From the NCBI RefSeq assembly GCF_021917145.1, contig NC_061078.1, positions 10,646,604 through 10,710,603 on the forward strand: 64,000 nt of DNA. Reading direction: 5' to 3'. Source of the stretch: Hypomesus transpacificus (lineage: Eukaryota > Chordata > Actinopteri > Osmeriformes > Osmeridae). The position numbers and the translations under genes were made by a program. This document shows, piece by piece, positions 24,101-36,500 of the stretch. The notes under the pieces are model-generated. The model had not been told where the DNA came from. It searched no databases and was given only the letters and a program-made list of their open reading frames with translations. Numbering within the stretch: position 1 is the stretch's first letter; each line of letters starts with the position of its first letter.

Positions 24101-27100
24101 AAATGAAAAGCTAAATCTCACTGGTGGCTGTGCATGCGAGGCATGTGTATGTGGGGGGTGGGGGGGGGGGTGTAAATGGTTCAGATAGATGGGCCAGCGA
24201 TGTCCAGACTAAATGTCTTTCCTGGCAGTCCTCCTCCCCCAATTCCCCACTTAATGAAGAGGATGCTTCATCAATTCAGCAAGCTAAGCACAGACAAAAT
24301 GGCTGTCCCAGATCAGTAAATGCCCTCTTGATAGGGTAATGTGTGTGTGGGAGTGAGTAACTGGGTGGGTGAGTGTGTGAATGTGTTTGTGTGTGTATGT
24401 GGGTGGGTGGGTGAGTATGTGTGTCAATGCAGAGACAATGTTTATTATATTAACATATTAATTTAGACTGTTTTTTTGACTTCACGTTTCACAACTCTGT
24501 TTCACAACGCTGTTTTGTATTGCTGGGACAGCTTATCGGCATGCCAGTTGGAACTGAACAAAGCCCTTTGTGTCACATATCTGAAGTCAGACCTTGAAGA
24601 CGGAGAGAGTCAATTAAAAAGTGCCTCGAAAGAAAATGACATTGTGCAAAGGAATAACCAGAGGGTTTCTACACAATATCCCAACAAGCGAGACACAAAG
24701 ATGAAAACAAGCGGGACCAAAAGAGCTGGCGGCTGCCGGAACACTGCTAACTGAAGCTGCCTAACATCATTAAGGCCCTGGTGACTAGCAGTCTCACAGT
24801 CGCACACTGACACCGTTTGATGTCCAGCTTTGAGATTTCCCCTGACAAAGAAAGGAACCAAAATACTAAAAGATCCACGGTACAGAATACACATTTTGTG
24901 AGTTTTATTCATGAGGATGTGAGAATAACAATCATGCAGTCGCTATGTGTGGCCGTAACAGGGGTCCAACCATCACTGATAGAATACCAACTAAGAGGTT
25001 TGTGAGCCCCAGAGGGGGAGATGGAAAGGAGAGGAGAAGGAAGGGGGACAGAATGGGGGAGGAGAGGATAAGAGGGGTGGGGGTGGTTGGGGGGGTAAAG
25101 CAGACAATCAGACTGTAGTGAGTGATGAGGGGGACACCCCAGTGTGACAGGGATCTGAGCACAGAGATCAGAGGGGCCTTCAGTCTGAGGGGCCCTTGAG
25201 GGCTGTTGGAGTATTTGGTTAAGCTTCAGTTCCCCCCCACACGCCCTTGCCTTTTGCCCAGTTGTTATGAGCTATGTGTACACTGTGTGTGTGTGTGTGT
25301 GTGCATGTGTGCGTGCGTGCGCACAGTGAGAACCACAGTGATCCGCTCACCTCTTGGCCAGGAGTTGTGAGCGTGTCCCAGAGGGAGAGACCAGGTTGAT
25401 CTCCAGGTCTCCCCTGCGCTGGTGGGCGATCACAACCCGCACCACCACATGTTCCAGATAGCTGACGTGCTGCTCAGCCTGCTCGGAACACCCCGAGGTG
25501 CTCATGGTGCTGTTCAGAGTCTGGTCCGCGCGGATGTACCTGAAGAGCACAGAGGCCGGGCAGGGTTAGGGAATACTGGCCATTACAGCTGTTACCCCCT
25601 GCTGTTCTCATTTGAAAAGCAACGAAAGCTGCATTGAAAAGCAACGAAAGTAATCTGTGTATTTCTGAGATTTAAAGCTTCTCTTCTGTTTATTGACCAA
25701 TGTAAAGCCTTTGCTGTTGCTGTGTTAACGACCCCCAGATGGACAGAATGACTCAGATGTGGAGAGTACAGAACTCCAGCCTCCTCCAGATCATGCGTCA
25801 TCTGGCCTTGCATACGAGCAGTATGCACACACACCCACGCAGATGGACAGCACACACATGTCATCTCTCTCTCTCACACACACAAGCAAATATACATTCA
25901 CATGTGCACACACACACACACACACACAAACACGCAGAAAAACATTCAAATACATCCACATTGACACATGTACTCAAATGCTAGCACTGGTAGAGCATTG
26001 CAAAGACAGTCACATGCACAACAAAGTTCAAACCCTCCCCCCCACTCACAGGCAGGATATTTTCCACTCCTCTATTTGATGGGGTGGATCAGCATAGCCA
26101 ATCGATTCATACCCGCTCCAGGCAAATCAAAATCAGAATCTAGGCCGCGAGGCCCCCCTATTCAGTGTATGTGTGCGTGTGTGTGTGTTGTAATACCGAG
26201 GGACAGATTGTCCTTAAAAAATCCTAACCGACAATCACTGCAAAGCAGAGAATCTCACGTTGCAAAGCCCTCTCATAGTTTGCCTGTGGTCAGAGAGTCT
26301 GTTCATTCAGACTTTTACATAGACTCGCCTCCTGCCCAACTGAGGACTCAGACTTACTAATACATATGAAGACTTTCTGATATTTTCCCCTAAAAAACGT
26401 ATACAAACTGTTTCAATTTTAATGATTAGCTGGGCGCAACTATGCTACACGTATTTCAACTACTCATCTCATAAAAACTAAAGGTAAGATTTGAACATTG
26501 TGGTATCTCCTGGATAAGGTGCACCTTGCTGTCTTATTGCTCTGCAGCTCTGTACAGCACAGCACTGCAGAAGCTGCCATGTCACTGGGATATTGATTGG
26601 AATATGAACTGAGATGAACAGCAGTTCATCCTTGGGGCCACCAGATCATAACCATGCAGATAAAGAGCACTATTTATGAGTAGAATCTCATAACCCCTGC
26701 AGTCTAACTGAATAAGAGCTCCCACACTACACAGCTGGGACCTCACAGCACAGGAGCATCCAGCGGGGTGGAGACTCCCAGCCCCTCACACTCAGCACTC
26801 AGAGAGACCCCTGCACCAGACACATTAGCATTTTGATTGTTTCTCAGTATTATAGCTTCTTATTTTTGCCAGGACAATGAAGGGGTTGTAAAGCTGGTCT
26901 TTGTGCCATGAGAATTCTAGTGTGGTGAACCACAAAAATGCACTTCAGTCTATTCCCATAATTTCAGAAGGAGAGTGCTTTTGCGGTCTGTGTGCTTTCC
27001 TGAAAGCGCAGTTTGTTGGTTTTAGCTTTCAGCTAGAACACATGTATGTTGTTGTTGATGAGGCGCTAAGTCAGAGATCGCAACCCAATGGCTCAATAAC

Positions 27101-30100
27101 AAACCAGAGGCGACCAGGCAGAGGTCTACTGTGGCTTGCTGGAGATGACAGAGGGGTAGACGACCTGGATCACTGCGGAGAGACAACCACCGGTTCAGAG
27201 AACCAAGGAGACACAATAAATAGAAGACACAGAAGCCAACACGTAACTTTTGAAGTGACGACGCATCAGCCCCTGTGATGAAGAGTGATGAACCAGGGCC
27301 AAACAGAATGCAGACGCACACAGGCAATGTTTTAGATGCTGTTTTCAAACTGGTCTCATTAAATATGTAAACTTGGGAATGGATTTCTGTGACAGAAATA
27401 TAGTGCAGAGGTTATCACACGGTGAATCTCAGAATCACTTACTGGTCAACAGCTCTCTCTGGTCACCATTTTCAACCACAGAGCTGACAGTCACTCACAG
27501 CATCTGTCTATCCAGGAGAAGGTCACAAAAAACTCTGTCACAATTTCCTTCACATTGCTGTCTGAGGAGTTTCACACTTTGCCACAAGGTCCATCTTTCT
27601 AAATATTGTGATCAGAGACCATGCAGTGTAACAGCAGAGCTGCAGGGTGTGAGACAGCCAGGCTCCCTCTGTGCACCCGTAAAATCCATTCCTCCGTCTC
27701 CGTCTACAGAACAGCTCAGTCCATTACCAAGCCATTATCTGGAGAGCTCTCAGAAGTTTCCACTTCTAGGGAACAGAGTCTTCTCTCCTGGCTCTCACTG
27801 GCAACCTAAAAAGCAACATTCTCTGAGAAAAGCCTAAACGTTAAACGCAAACTGACTCGGTATCTGTCCATGACTAAAGCCTGAGTGGGTTGTTGGCAAA
27901 CGTTTGCTATTTCCCGTTTTCTGGGTGGTGAGAAATGACATTCCAACGGTGAAATAAACAAACAACTGCCATCTTGTTTCTCTCAAGTGCATACTGGTCA
28001 TCAACCCAGATGGAGTTTCACCATTACGCCGAAACAATAAAATATAACACAGAACATACTTTCCCTTAACACAGGAGAAAGCAAGAAAACACTTTTATTG
28101 TGAAACATCAACTGTCTCTCATTGAGGCCTATTAATTCTGTTCACATACATACATCCTTAGAGACAATAGACCACTATGAGGTTAAAGCAGATGCTTGCC
28201 AGCTGATGGAACTCTTTCAGCAATACACAGACCTCACCAAACACAACATCTGAGTGCTTCTTAGGTCCCAGGCTGGGTAGAATTACAGCTGTTTGGCTAG
28301 ATCAAGGGATGAAGTTCATCAGACTTTAACAACTCTGTTTGCATTTCACAATCTCCACAGCCTCTGTATGCTTGTGAAAGTCCCATCGCCTCACATCGTC
28401 CTCCTTTGAAAGCAGAGCTGCGCTCCCTATAAAAGGTATGACCTCCAAATACTTAGACCTGCTCCAATTACTAACAATGGCCTCTTTATGAAAATAAATG
28501 ACTCTAATCACAGGGCATTATCACCAGACCTACTTTTCGAATATGAAAGTGCAATTTATGGCACTGAATCACAACACTGGCTGTTATGAGAGGGTGCCTG
28601 AGGGGCGTATTGTGAGGGGGGGGGGGTGATTTATAACCTCAGTGAATGATTATAATGCATCAACACACTTCATCAAGACCCAATTTGGCCTCGCTTCTCT
28701 ATCTGAAGAGGATGAGATATAGACAATAGAGATGAGCTTAATTTGGAGTGTGACACTTTGGAGATATTACAGCTTTTAGTAAAAGAGGTTTCTTGATGTC
28801 CTCTGATTGGAGCCATACTGAGACGTAGAGCACTAGAGCTCGCAAGGGAGACCTCCCCCGACTTGTGTTACTAAGGTTGGACCGGAACAGCAGCTGTACA
28901 TGTTACCAGGGAGACCTCCTCAGACTTGTGTTACTAAGGCTGGACCGGAACAGAAGCTCTACCTGTTACCAGGGAGACCTCCCCAGACTTGTGTTACTAA
29001 CGCTGGACCGGAACAGCAGCTGTACCTGTTACCAGGGAGACCTCCCCGACTTGTGTTACTAAGGCTGGACCGGAACAGCAGCAATACATGTTACCAGGGA
29101 GACCTCCCCAGACTTGTGTTACTAAGGCTGGACCGGAACAGAAGCTGTACCTGTTACCAGGGAGACCTCCCCAGACTTGTGTTACTACAGGTGGACCGGA
29201 ACAGAAGTTGTACCTGTTACCAGGGAGACCTCCCCAGACTTGTGTTACTAAAGGTGGACCGGAACAGAAGTTGTACCTGTTACCAGGGAGACCTCGAGTC
29301 CCCAGACTTGTGTTACTAGCGCTGGACTGGAACAGCAGTGTGGCTCTAAGACTGTACTGGATCACCTCTATACATGAACACCTCTAAATCAGTGTTTCTC
29401 TCTAAAACACAAACACACACCCCACACACACACACACACCACCCCCCCGCCCTCACCTGGTGCGTCTGTCCGACGCCTTGGTGCAGGTGTGCTGTGGAGG
29501 GACCCTCCTCCACTTCTTGGCCTCCACCACCATCGCCTCAGCATCCACCAGCCCAAAGCCATACAGATGACTAACTGAGGATGGAGAACGAGGAACACGT
29601 AACTAAACAGACGGCATCTAGAAAAGAAAATCCTTACTTAAATAAGTCCTTGTAATCCACACTGGTCTCTGGAAGCTCTATAGCAAAAGCAGGTTTTATC
29701 CAGGCTCTCTCAAGGCTTAAGATCGTCAAGATGGCTGACGGCTGATTGAAAAGAAGTGATTGAGTCATCCCTCTATTCTCTCCCTAGCTGAATGTCAGTC
29801 CTGAGCCTGTTGCCGTGAGAAAGAAGGAACTTGTAAAAGCAAAACAAAAAACAAGCCCGGAACCAGACCAGAACCATCTTTTAAAATTCAAACCAGCTTT
29901 AATGTTGAGGCTAGGACCATTGAGAGACTCATATTATTTATTGAATATAGCTTAAGATCTCAGATATTCCAGTCCTCTGCGGTTCAGGAGTGTGTAGGAT
30001 GGTACCTCTGTGTCCGCCTGCGTTGTTCTTCCAGTCATTGGCTTTCAGGTGGACAGGTCTGGAGGTCCTGACGAGCAGGTGCTGAACGTCCCTCCAGGTG

Positions 30101-30537
30101 ATCAGGGGACTGGATGGGACACAGAACACACCCTGATGTCACGACTTGACTAAAACACAGAGATACATGAGAACGGTATTAGAGGAGGAGACACCATCTG
30201 CATCTCAAATGTTTGCACAGCTGCAATGTTCAACCTTACCTGCCCACAACCTTCACTTGCAGTAGGATGTCAAGAGGAGATACGGTAAGATTGAACGCCT
30301 TGTGACTGAGTAGGTTGTTTTTAAATTGTGCACACATCTACCAATTGTGTATTGAACTATTTGCTGTGGAACCAATTACTGCAGTGCTTTACCGTTGAAT
30401 TCCTTTGTTATTCGCTCGAGTCTTCGCTTAAATAACTACTCTTTTGAAGAGTTGAATGGGCCTGTATTGGTGTAAGAAATAATAATCTTTATAAGACTAA
30501 AAGGTTACATTTTCAACTTTTCTGAGAGAGAGAGGGA

Positions 30538-30598
<61 letters not shown>

Positions 30599-33500
30599 GG
30601 AACAGAGAGGGAGGGTGACAGGGATGACAGAGAGAGGGAGGTGGGGAGACGGGAAGACGGAGGAGGGGGGTTACTGACTTGGCCTCCAGTGCGAGGGCGA
30701 TGACCCCGGCCACCATGGGAGCTGAAACGGAGGTTCCAGTGTGGCCATCAGTGCAGCGCTGTCGCAGGTCTGTGGTGACCTGCGAAACAACCACATTCAT
30801 CAGCCCTCATCGGTCTGGAGAAGGGCTCAGCCAGGGAAATAGTTTAATCCGTTATATCCAGACTGACACAACTCCAAATTCTCTGGTTGACTTGATCTGG
30901 GAAAGCATGTTAGAACTGGTCCATTAAGTCTGTGAAGAATGCTGTGTACACAAATCACTATTAATTCATTGAACTTTTTTTCTTTTGGTCTCTGCTGACA
31001 TCTAAATTAACTCAGGATCCTTTTTCTCTGCGTCTCGGTCAGGAGATGACACGACGGTCACCTCTCAATGAGATCCCTGGTCTTGAAAGAGTGGTAGGAG
31101 ACAAGGAGAAGAGGCTGTTTCAGACTCTGGGGCAGGATACAGCCACTGACTGTTAAAGCTGAAGTGCATAACCATGGCTTGTTAAAGAACATGACAGATG
31201 GGAGAGGAGGAGGGCAGAGGGCAACTCTCTGCCTCCCTCCCTCCCTCCCAGAACCAGGCTCAGACCACCGCCCTGGGCTCTACACTAGAGACCAGGTTCT
31301 ACCACACTCTGTAAATATTATGCTTATGGGTTGTGGATGACTAACCAGGACTCCCACAGAGCTGGCCTGGACCACAGGCACGGGCAGGAAGATGAAGACA
31401 GTACAGAGCCCCAGGCTGTTCACATTGCTGGGCACTTACAGCAGAAGTGTTCACTCGATTCTCCCTCCGTGTCTATTACAAATGCAGGAGAGGTATTCTG
31501 TCACCCCGTCTTTCCTGCCCTCTCATCTCCCCTCCTCCTCTCCCCTCCTCCTCTCCCCTCCTCTTCTTCCCCATCCTTCCCCACAAAACGTGAGAAAGAC
31601 TCCACAGTCGCTGAGTAAAGTTAGACCTCATGATCTTAAGCACCTTTTCTGCCCCATATACAACACACACACACACACATACACCTTAGGTGTCAAGTCT
31701 TGGGAGTGAACAAATGTCATCTTGTCACCCCCAAACATCTGTCAGGTACAAAAATAGAGTTGTGTGTCCCGCAAATTCTACAGAAGAAACATCACACCTT
31801 ATGTCACAGAATAAAAATTAGTTATTTTTACAAAACAAAGCCATCAGAAGTCTAAGTCAGAGTCAATGTTGGCATGGCATACTACAGCAGGAATGTATCC
31901 TATCAAACTGATTAATTGTATAGAGTAACTATTAGAGCCTATGAGCTGTGTCACAGCTGTTGATGTTGTCATCATTCCAGTGAACAGTGGCCATCTCTGT
32001 GAAGCAGGACACAACCTGAGCACAGTTGATGGATGTGACATGTCTGGGCTTTGGCAAGGTAGACCGTGCTCGATCCCAGAGGACATTACTAACATGCAAA
32101 ATATGAAAGGGTGGCATGAATATTAATTTGTGTGTGTGTTCGTTTGTTTGTACGTGTGTGTATGTATGTATGTGTGTGGTTTCTAATGTCCGAATGAAGG
32201 ATGGCATGATGCTGAAACTAAATAAACAGTGTGGACTACTCATGGCAGGGTGTACCCATGTGAATAGTACAGCATGTGCACATTTTGAACAACCAGTAAA
32301 CTATTAGAAAAAGTTGTGTTGTCAATAGGGTTGGAAAGCTAACTTCCTGCACACCAGGTCTCCGGGAATAGAGGGTGCACAGCCTCAGGCTGGGACATGA
32401 CCGCACTCACTATCTTCCTGTCGTAGAACTCTCCGCTGCTGTAGGTGGTGGCCAGGGTGGAGCTGCACACCTCCAGGTACCAGGGCTTGTTGCCGTTCTC
32501 CGTGGTGCTGGAGATGGAGATGGTGTAAATGCTGTTGGTGTAGCCATCGCAGGAGCAGTGGTCGCCCTGGCGACCGCCATTACCTGACGCCCACACAAAG
32601 ATGGAGCCCAGGCCTTTCCGACCCTGAGGGAGGCAAGACAAGAACACAGCACTGACGGCTGGTCATAGGTCAGAACACAGCTCTGAGTCAGAACAAAGCA
32701 CAGACATCATCAGGATTAAGATGTAGTTCTGGTCGGTATGGTGAATAAATACCTCTGTTTACCTTTCATCAACAATTCAATCTGATTGCATCATTGGCAA
32801 AATCAAACAAAGTGAATAATGATTTGGGATGAACCTTTTTGATGCCCATCTCGAATGCCTGCTTGACCAGAGGCCCTGGTCCATCCACAGTCTTCCCATC
32901 ATCATCTGGCCCCCAGCTGGCACTGTAGATGTCAATGTAGTCAGGCCTGATGCCCAGAGACTTGGCCTCCACCACGTCTGTCACATCTCCATCCAGCATC
33001 CGAATACCTAAGCCGACAGAAGACCTGTGATCCTTAGCATCATTCTCCCAGAAGAGCAAGCCTGTTCCTCACACCACATCAGAGCAGGTCTAAAGTACAG
33101 TCATTAGGAGGAAACACTCACACCAGGACTTGAAAGGACCGTCGCCTTAGATAGTTGGCACATTCATAACCAACGGCGTAATTGCAATCAGAGGCTCTTG
33201 TTGCCAGGCTACCGCTGGGCTCTCGGAGTGCATTGTGCAAACAAACTGTAACACGGAGCAATCAGGCCATATTCATCCTCTGTAATGAGCCTCGGTCACA
33301 CATTTCTGCTTGTTTGTGGCATTTGTGTCTTGGGGTCTTCCTCTCTTTCTACATTTTTAAACGCTGAACCGTTTTGCTCAAGCTTTGCAGGCGGGAGAAG
33401 GGACTGCTCATGGCTGTTAGGAGGCCTGACTGTTTGAGACCCCCCCCCCCAACAGCACACATACATATCTCCTAAGTGTAAGCGTGCCTGGTCCCCGGAG

Positions 33501-36500
33501 AGCAGACAAGGGGAGTTTTTAAGAAAAGTTCGAAGCATCCAAACTAATTATAAATCAGGGCAAACAAAGGCTGTTTGTGTGTCTTCTGCAAAACAATTTC
33601 CGTCAATTACAAGCTAGAAAATCTGTGCCAATGAGCATGATTAGTTACATAGGGGCCTGCAGGTGCCTTGCCTTTCCATGCTATTCTCAGCAACAGCTGT
33701 TAGGGGTTTTATTCAATTTTCCTGAAGCAGGAGCAGAGAATGTGCTAATGAGCAATTATAGTGGCACAGACAGAAAAGCACATATGGAGTTTTGACAGTT
33801 AATGTGTTTATTCAACAGCGAATGAGATCCGACACTGTTTAATCAACAGCTACGCCTTTGTAATACTGTGTTGTGCTGTACTGTGCATGTTTATATGTGT
33901 GTGTCTACATGTGTGTGTATGTGTGTGTGTGTGTGTGTGTGTGTTTGTTTGTGTGTGTGTGTGTGTGTGTATGTGTGAATTAGTGAGTGTCTGGAAATGA
34001 CCAGCCAGCTAACTTTGAAACAGTGCCATACTTCAGGCTATGTGCTCTGGCTTGTTTTTCCCCTCCATTAGGTGTACGGTGTATTAAACACTTTCCTGGA
34101 AGGGCCGAGGATCAATGGATCTCTCTATCAGAACTACTTCCTACATAACTTCCATTTCATACCAAAATTGATTCCAAAAGTTCTAAAATAGAGCAAAGCA
34201 AACAGAAATGGCTTTGATGGGTCCTGCTATGGCAACTGAGTCATGTGTGTTCAGTTCTAATTATGGCAGACAGGGATGCAGAGCCCAGGATGGTGGGGTG
34301 AAGTAGAACACTGCAATAGGCTGTTGAGACTGGGCAAAACACTGCAATAGGCTGTTGAGACTGGGCAAAACACTGCAATAGGCTGTTGAGACTGGGCAAA
34401 ACACTGCAATAGGCTGTTGAGACTCGGCAAAACACTGCAATAGGCTGTTGAGACTCGGCAAAACACTGCAATAGGTTGGATCTGGATCAACAACATTTAC
34501 TCTGGCCCTCCGCCAAAACGGCCCCACTCCTCCACTTCACACCGTTACAAACACAGTCAATAAACTATTGTTTTAATGAAGCCATTACTTTGGACTATCA
34601 GCCTGCCTCCGCAAGGTTCTGTAAGATCATGCACATTTTTCCAACCACTAAAGGAGAAACTGCTTTCTATGGTCCGTGAAGACAATGCGAATGCTGTCTC
34701 AGAGGCTTTAATGAGGTAATGAAAACAGCAAAGAATTTAAAGAGGCCATACTGCTACAATAAACTCTTAACCTCCACAATCTTCCACAGCATTCTTTGGA
34801 GAAGAGCTGCTGTTATGTTCTGCTTTTGGCAGAAGATGGAAACTTTACTGGAAATGACACAGGGTGGTAATCCAGGACAATCCTTTAACTACGCTAGTGG
34901 GGAAAACAAAATTGCACCGATCAAATACAGTTTGAATAACTCTGCACACTATCGAGCTGGGACACACTCCCGAAGTAGCGTCCTGTTCTAGACAGTGACT
35001 GATTCCCGTGACTGACAGGAGAGGGCAAATGCATCGAGCTGTGCAAAGAGCAGGCAGAAGCCCCGGGGACATGCAAACTGCACAAACAACCTCAACCTGC
35101 TTCTGTAAAACAAATAGCACAACAGCCCCACTGTGCAGCCCAGAGCACCTTCAGCAATCAATTACTTCTCTCGTAGAAGTCACTTTTTATTTCTACACAA
35201 CAGCGGGAAATAATTGAAGCTGTGCCCTGAGGATCGGGGCAGGGAGAGGTGGAGACTGTGACAGGCGTGATGAGAGCTGCGTTCACTGCTTCTCATTAGG
35301 AAAAGCTCAACTAGAAGACTGAATGTTTTCACCTCTCCCCTCTTGGCATTAGCACACGACAAGGCAGGGCCATGTGTTCAACCCAAAGAAGATCAGCCAA
35401 ATCAGAATAGAGGCTTTGATGAAAAAGGATGATGTTGGTAGAGGGAGGGCATGAAGGAAGATGGATGAGCGCTGTGAGATCTTCAACCGTCACAACGCCT
35501 CTCTGATAAAACCTCACTTCACCGTTCATTAATAATGCTTTTTGATTGCATCATAACAAAACAAAATGCCTTCACTAAATAAAAACAACAGATTTAATTG
35601 GAACAATCAGATGTCCCAACAGAACATTACTATGGCAGCCTTGACTGAATGAAGTCATAACTGGATCCTGGCTATGAGCAGGAATCCTGGCGTACAATTC
35701 CATGAGGTAAAGGGAATCTAATCTAACACCCATCGACTAAATTAATTTAATTAAACAAACACTGCAGCACACTGGTACTGTACTGTGATGGCTCTGTTCC
35801 AAACATCTGCAGAAAGAAAGACAGACAGACAGACATACAGACAGAAAGAGAGAGAGTGAAAGAGAGAGAGTGAAAGAGAGAGAGTGAAAGAGAGTGAAAG
35901 AGAGAGTGAAAGAGAGAGAGTGAAAGAGAGAGAGTGAAAGAGAGATAGAAAAATGCACAGCTGCGTCAAACACAAACACAGAAGGAGGAGATCTAAAATT
36001 CCACCTTTTGATTAAAAACCCTGGACATTTGACATTACAGCAGCCGAGGGGATTAATGTCCTGTGAATGCATGAAATTCTGCACACTCTCCAGCCACCAG
36101 CTTAGAGCAGAACTAGAGAGAAACCAAGCAGAGCAGCACAACTCAAGGTTAATCCTGTGCACACATGCAGAATAATTTAGTTAAGAGACGAAAGAGAAAG
36201 GACAGAGAGAGAGAATGAGAGCGAGAACAAGAAAGTAAAAGAGAGAGAGAGAGTGAAGGGTTAGGAGGAGACAACAATGGCAAAGAAGACTTTACCTCCA
36301 ATGCGTGCATTGTAGGCAATTCCCACAATGCAATGGGAGTTATTGGCCACAGCGGCAACTTCGCCTGCACACCGGGTCCCGTGTCTGAAGAGAGGGAAAG
36401 AACAACACAGTTATGTATCCACCTTTCTTCTGTTTGGTACGACATCACCAGTTCTTTATCCGAGAACTGCAGAGTTGAATGTGACCAATGTTTACCAATT

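Larger units (their letters stand above)
22706..29574 (-). other. pcsk6: pcsk6 exons 11-14: P (homo B) domain and acidic linker
   Basis: Exon 11 enters the P domain ([18 protein letters not shown]). Exon 12 contains [13 protein letters not shown] and [19 protein letters not shown]. Exon 13 contains [20 protein letters not shown] and exon 14 [16 protein letters not shown]. Exon 14 then runs into a linker ending in Glu repeats ([10 protein letters not shown]). The P domain stabilises the catalytic fold and sets calcium and pH dependence in this family. Confidence 0.93.
30780..36295 (-). other. pcsk6 introns 6-8 (exons 7 and 8 inside)
   Basis: Intron 8 (30780-32410), a short intron 7 (32624-32834) and intron 6 (33008-36295). 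They contain a TG microsatellite (33889-33977), a 31-bp minisatellite (34307-34475) and GA-rich repeats (35820-35945). Nothing else is recognisable. Confidence 0.7.

Noticed and set aside
28865..29387. Protein-like 21-residue tandem repeat frames on both strands
   Set aside because: They come from an intronic 63-bp minisatellite; one 62-bp unit breaks the frame, and both strands look equally coding.
29409..29440. CA/C-rich tract beside the pcsk6 exon 11 donor as a possible splicing enhancer
   Set aside because: A plain microsatellite; nothing in the sequence alone supports a regulatory role.
34241..34527. Minus-strand frames with repeated [13 protein letters not shown] units
   Set aside because: Artefacts of the 31-bp intronic minisatellite.
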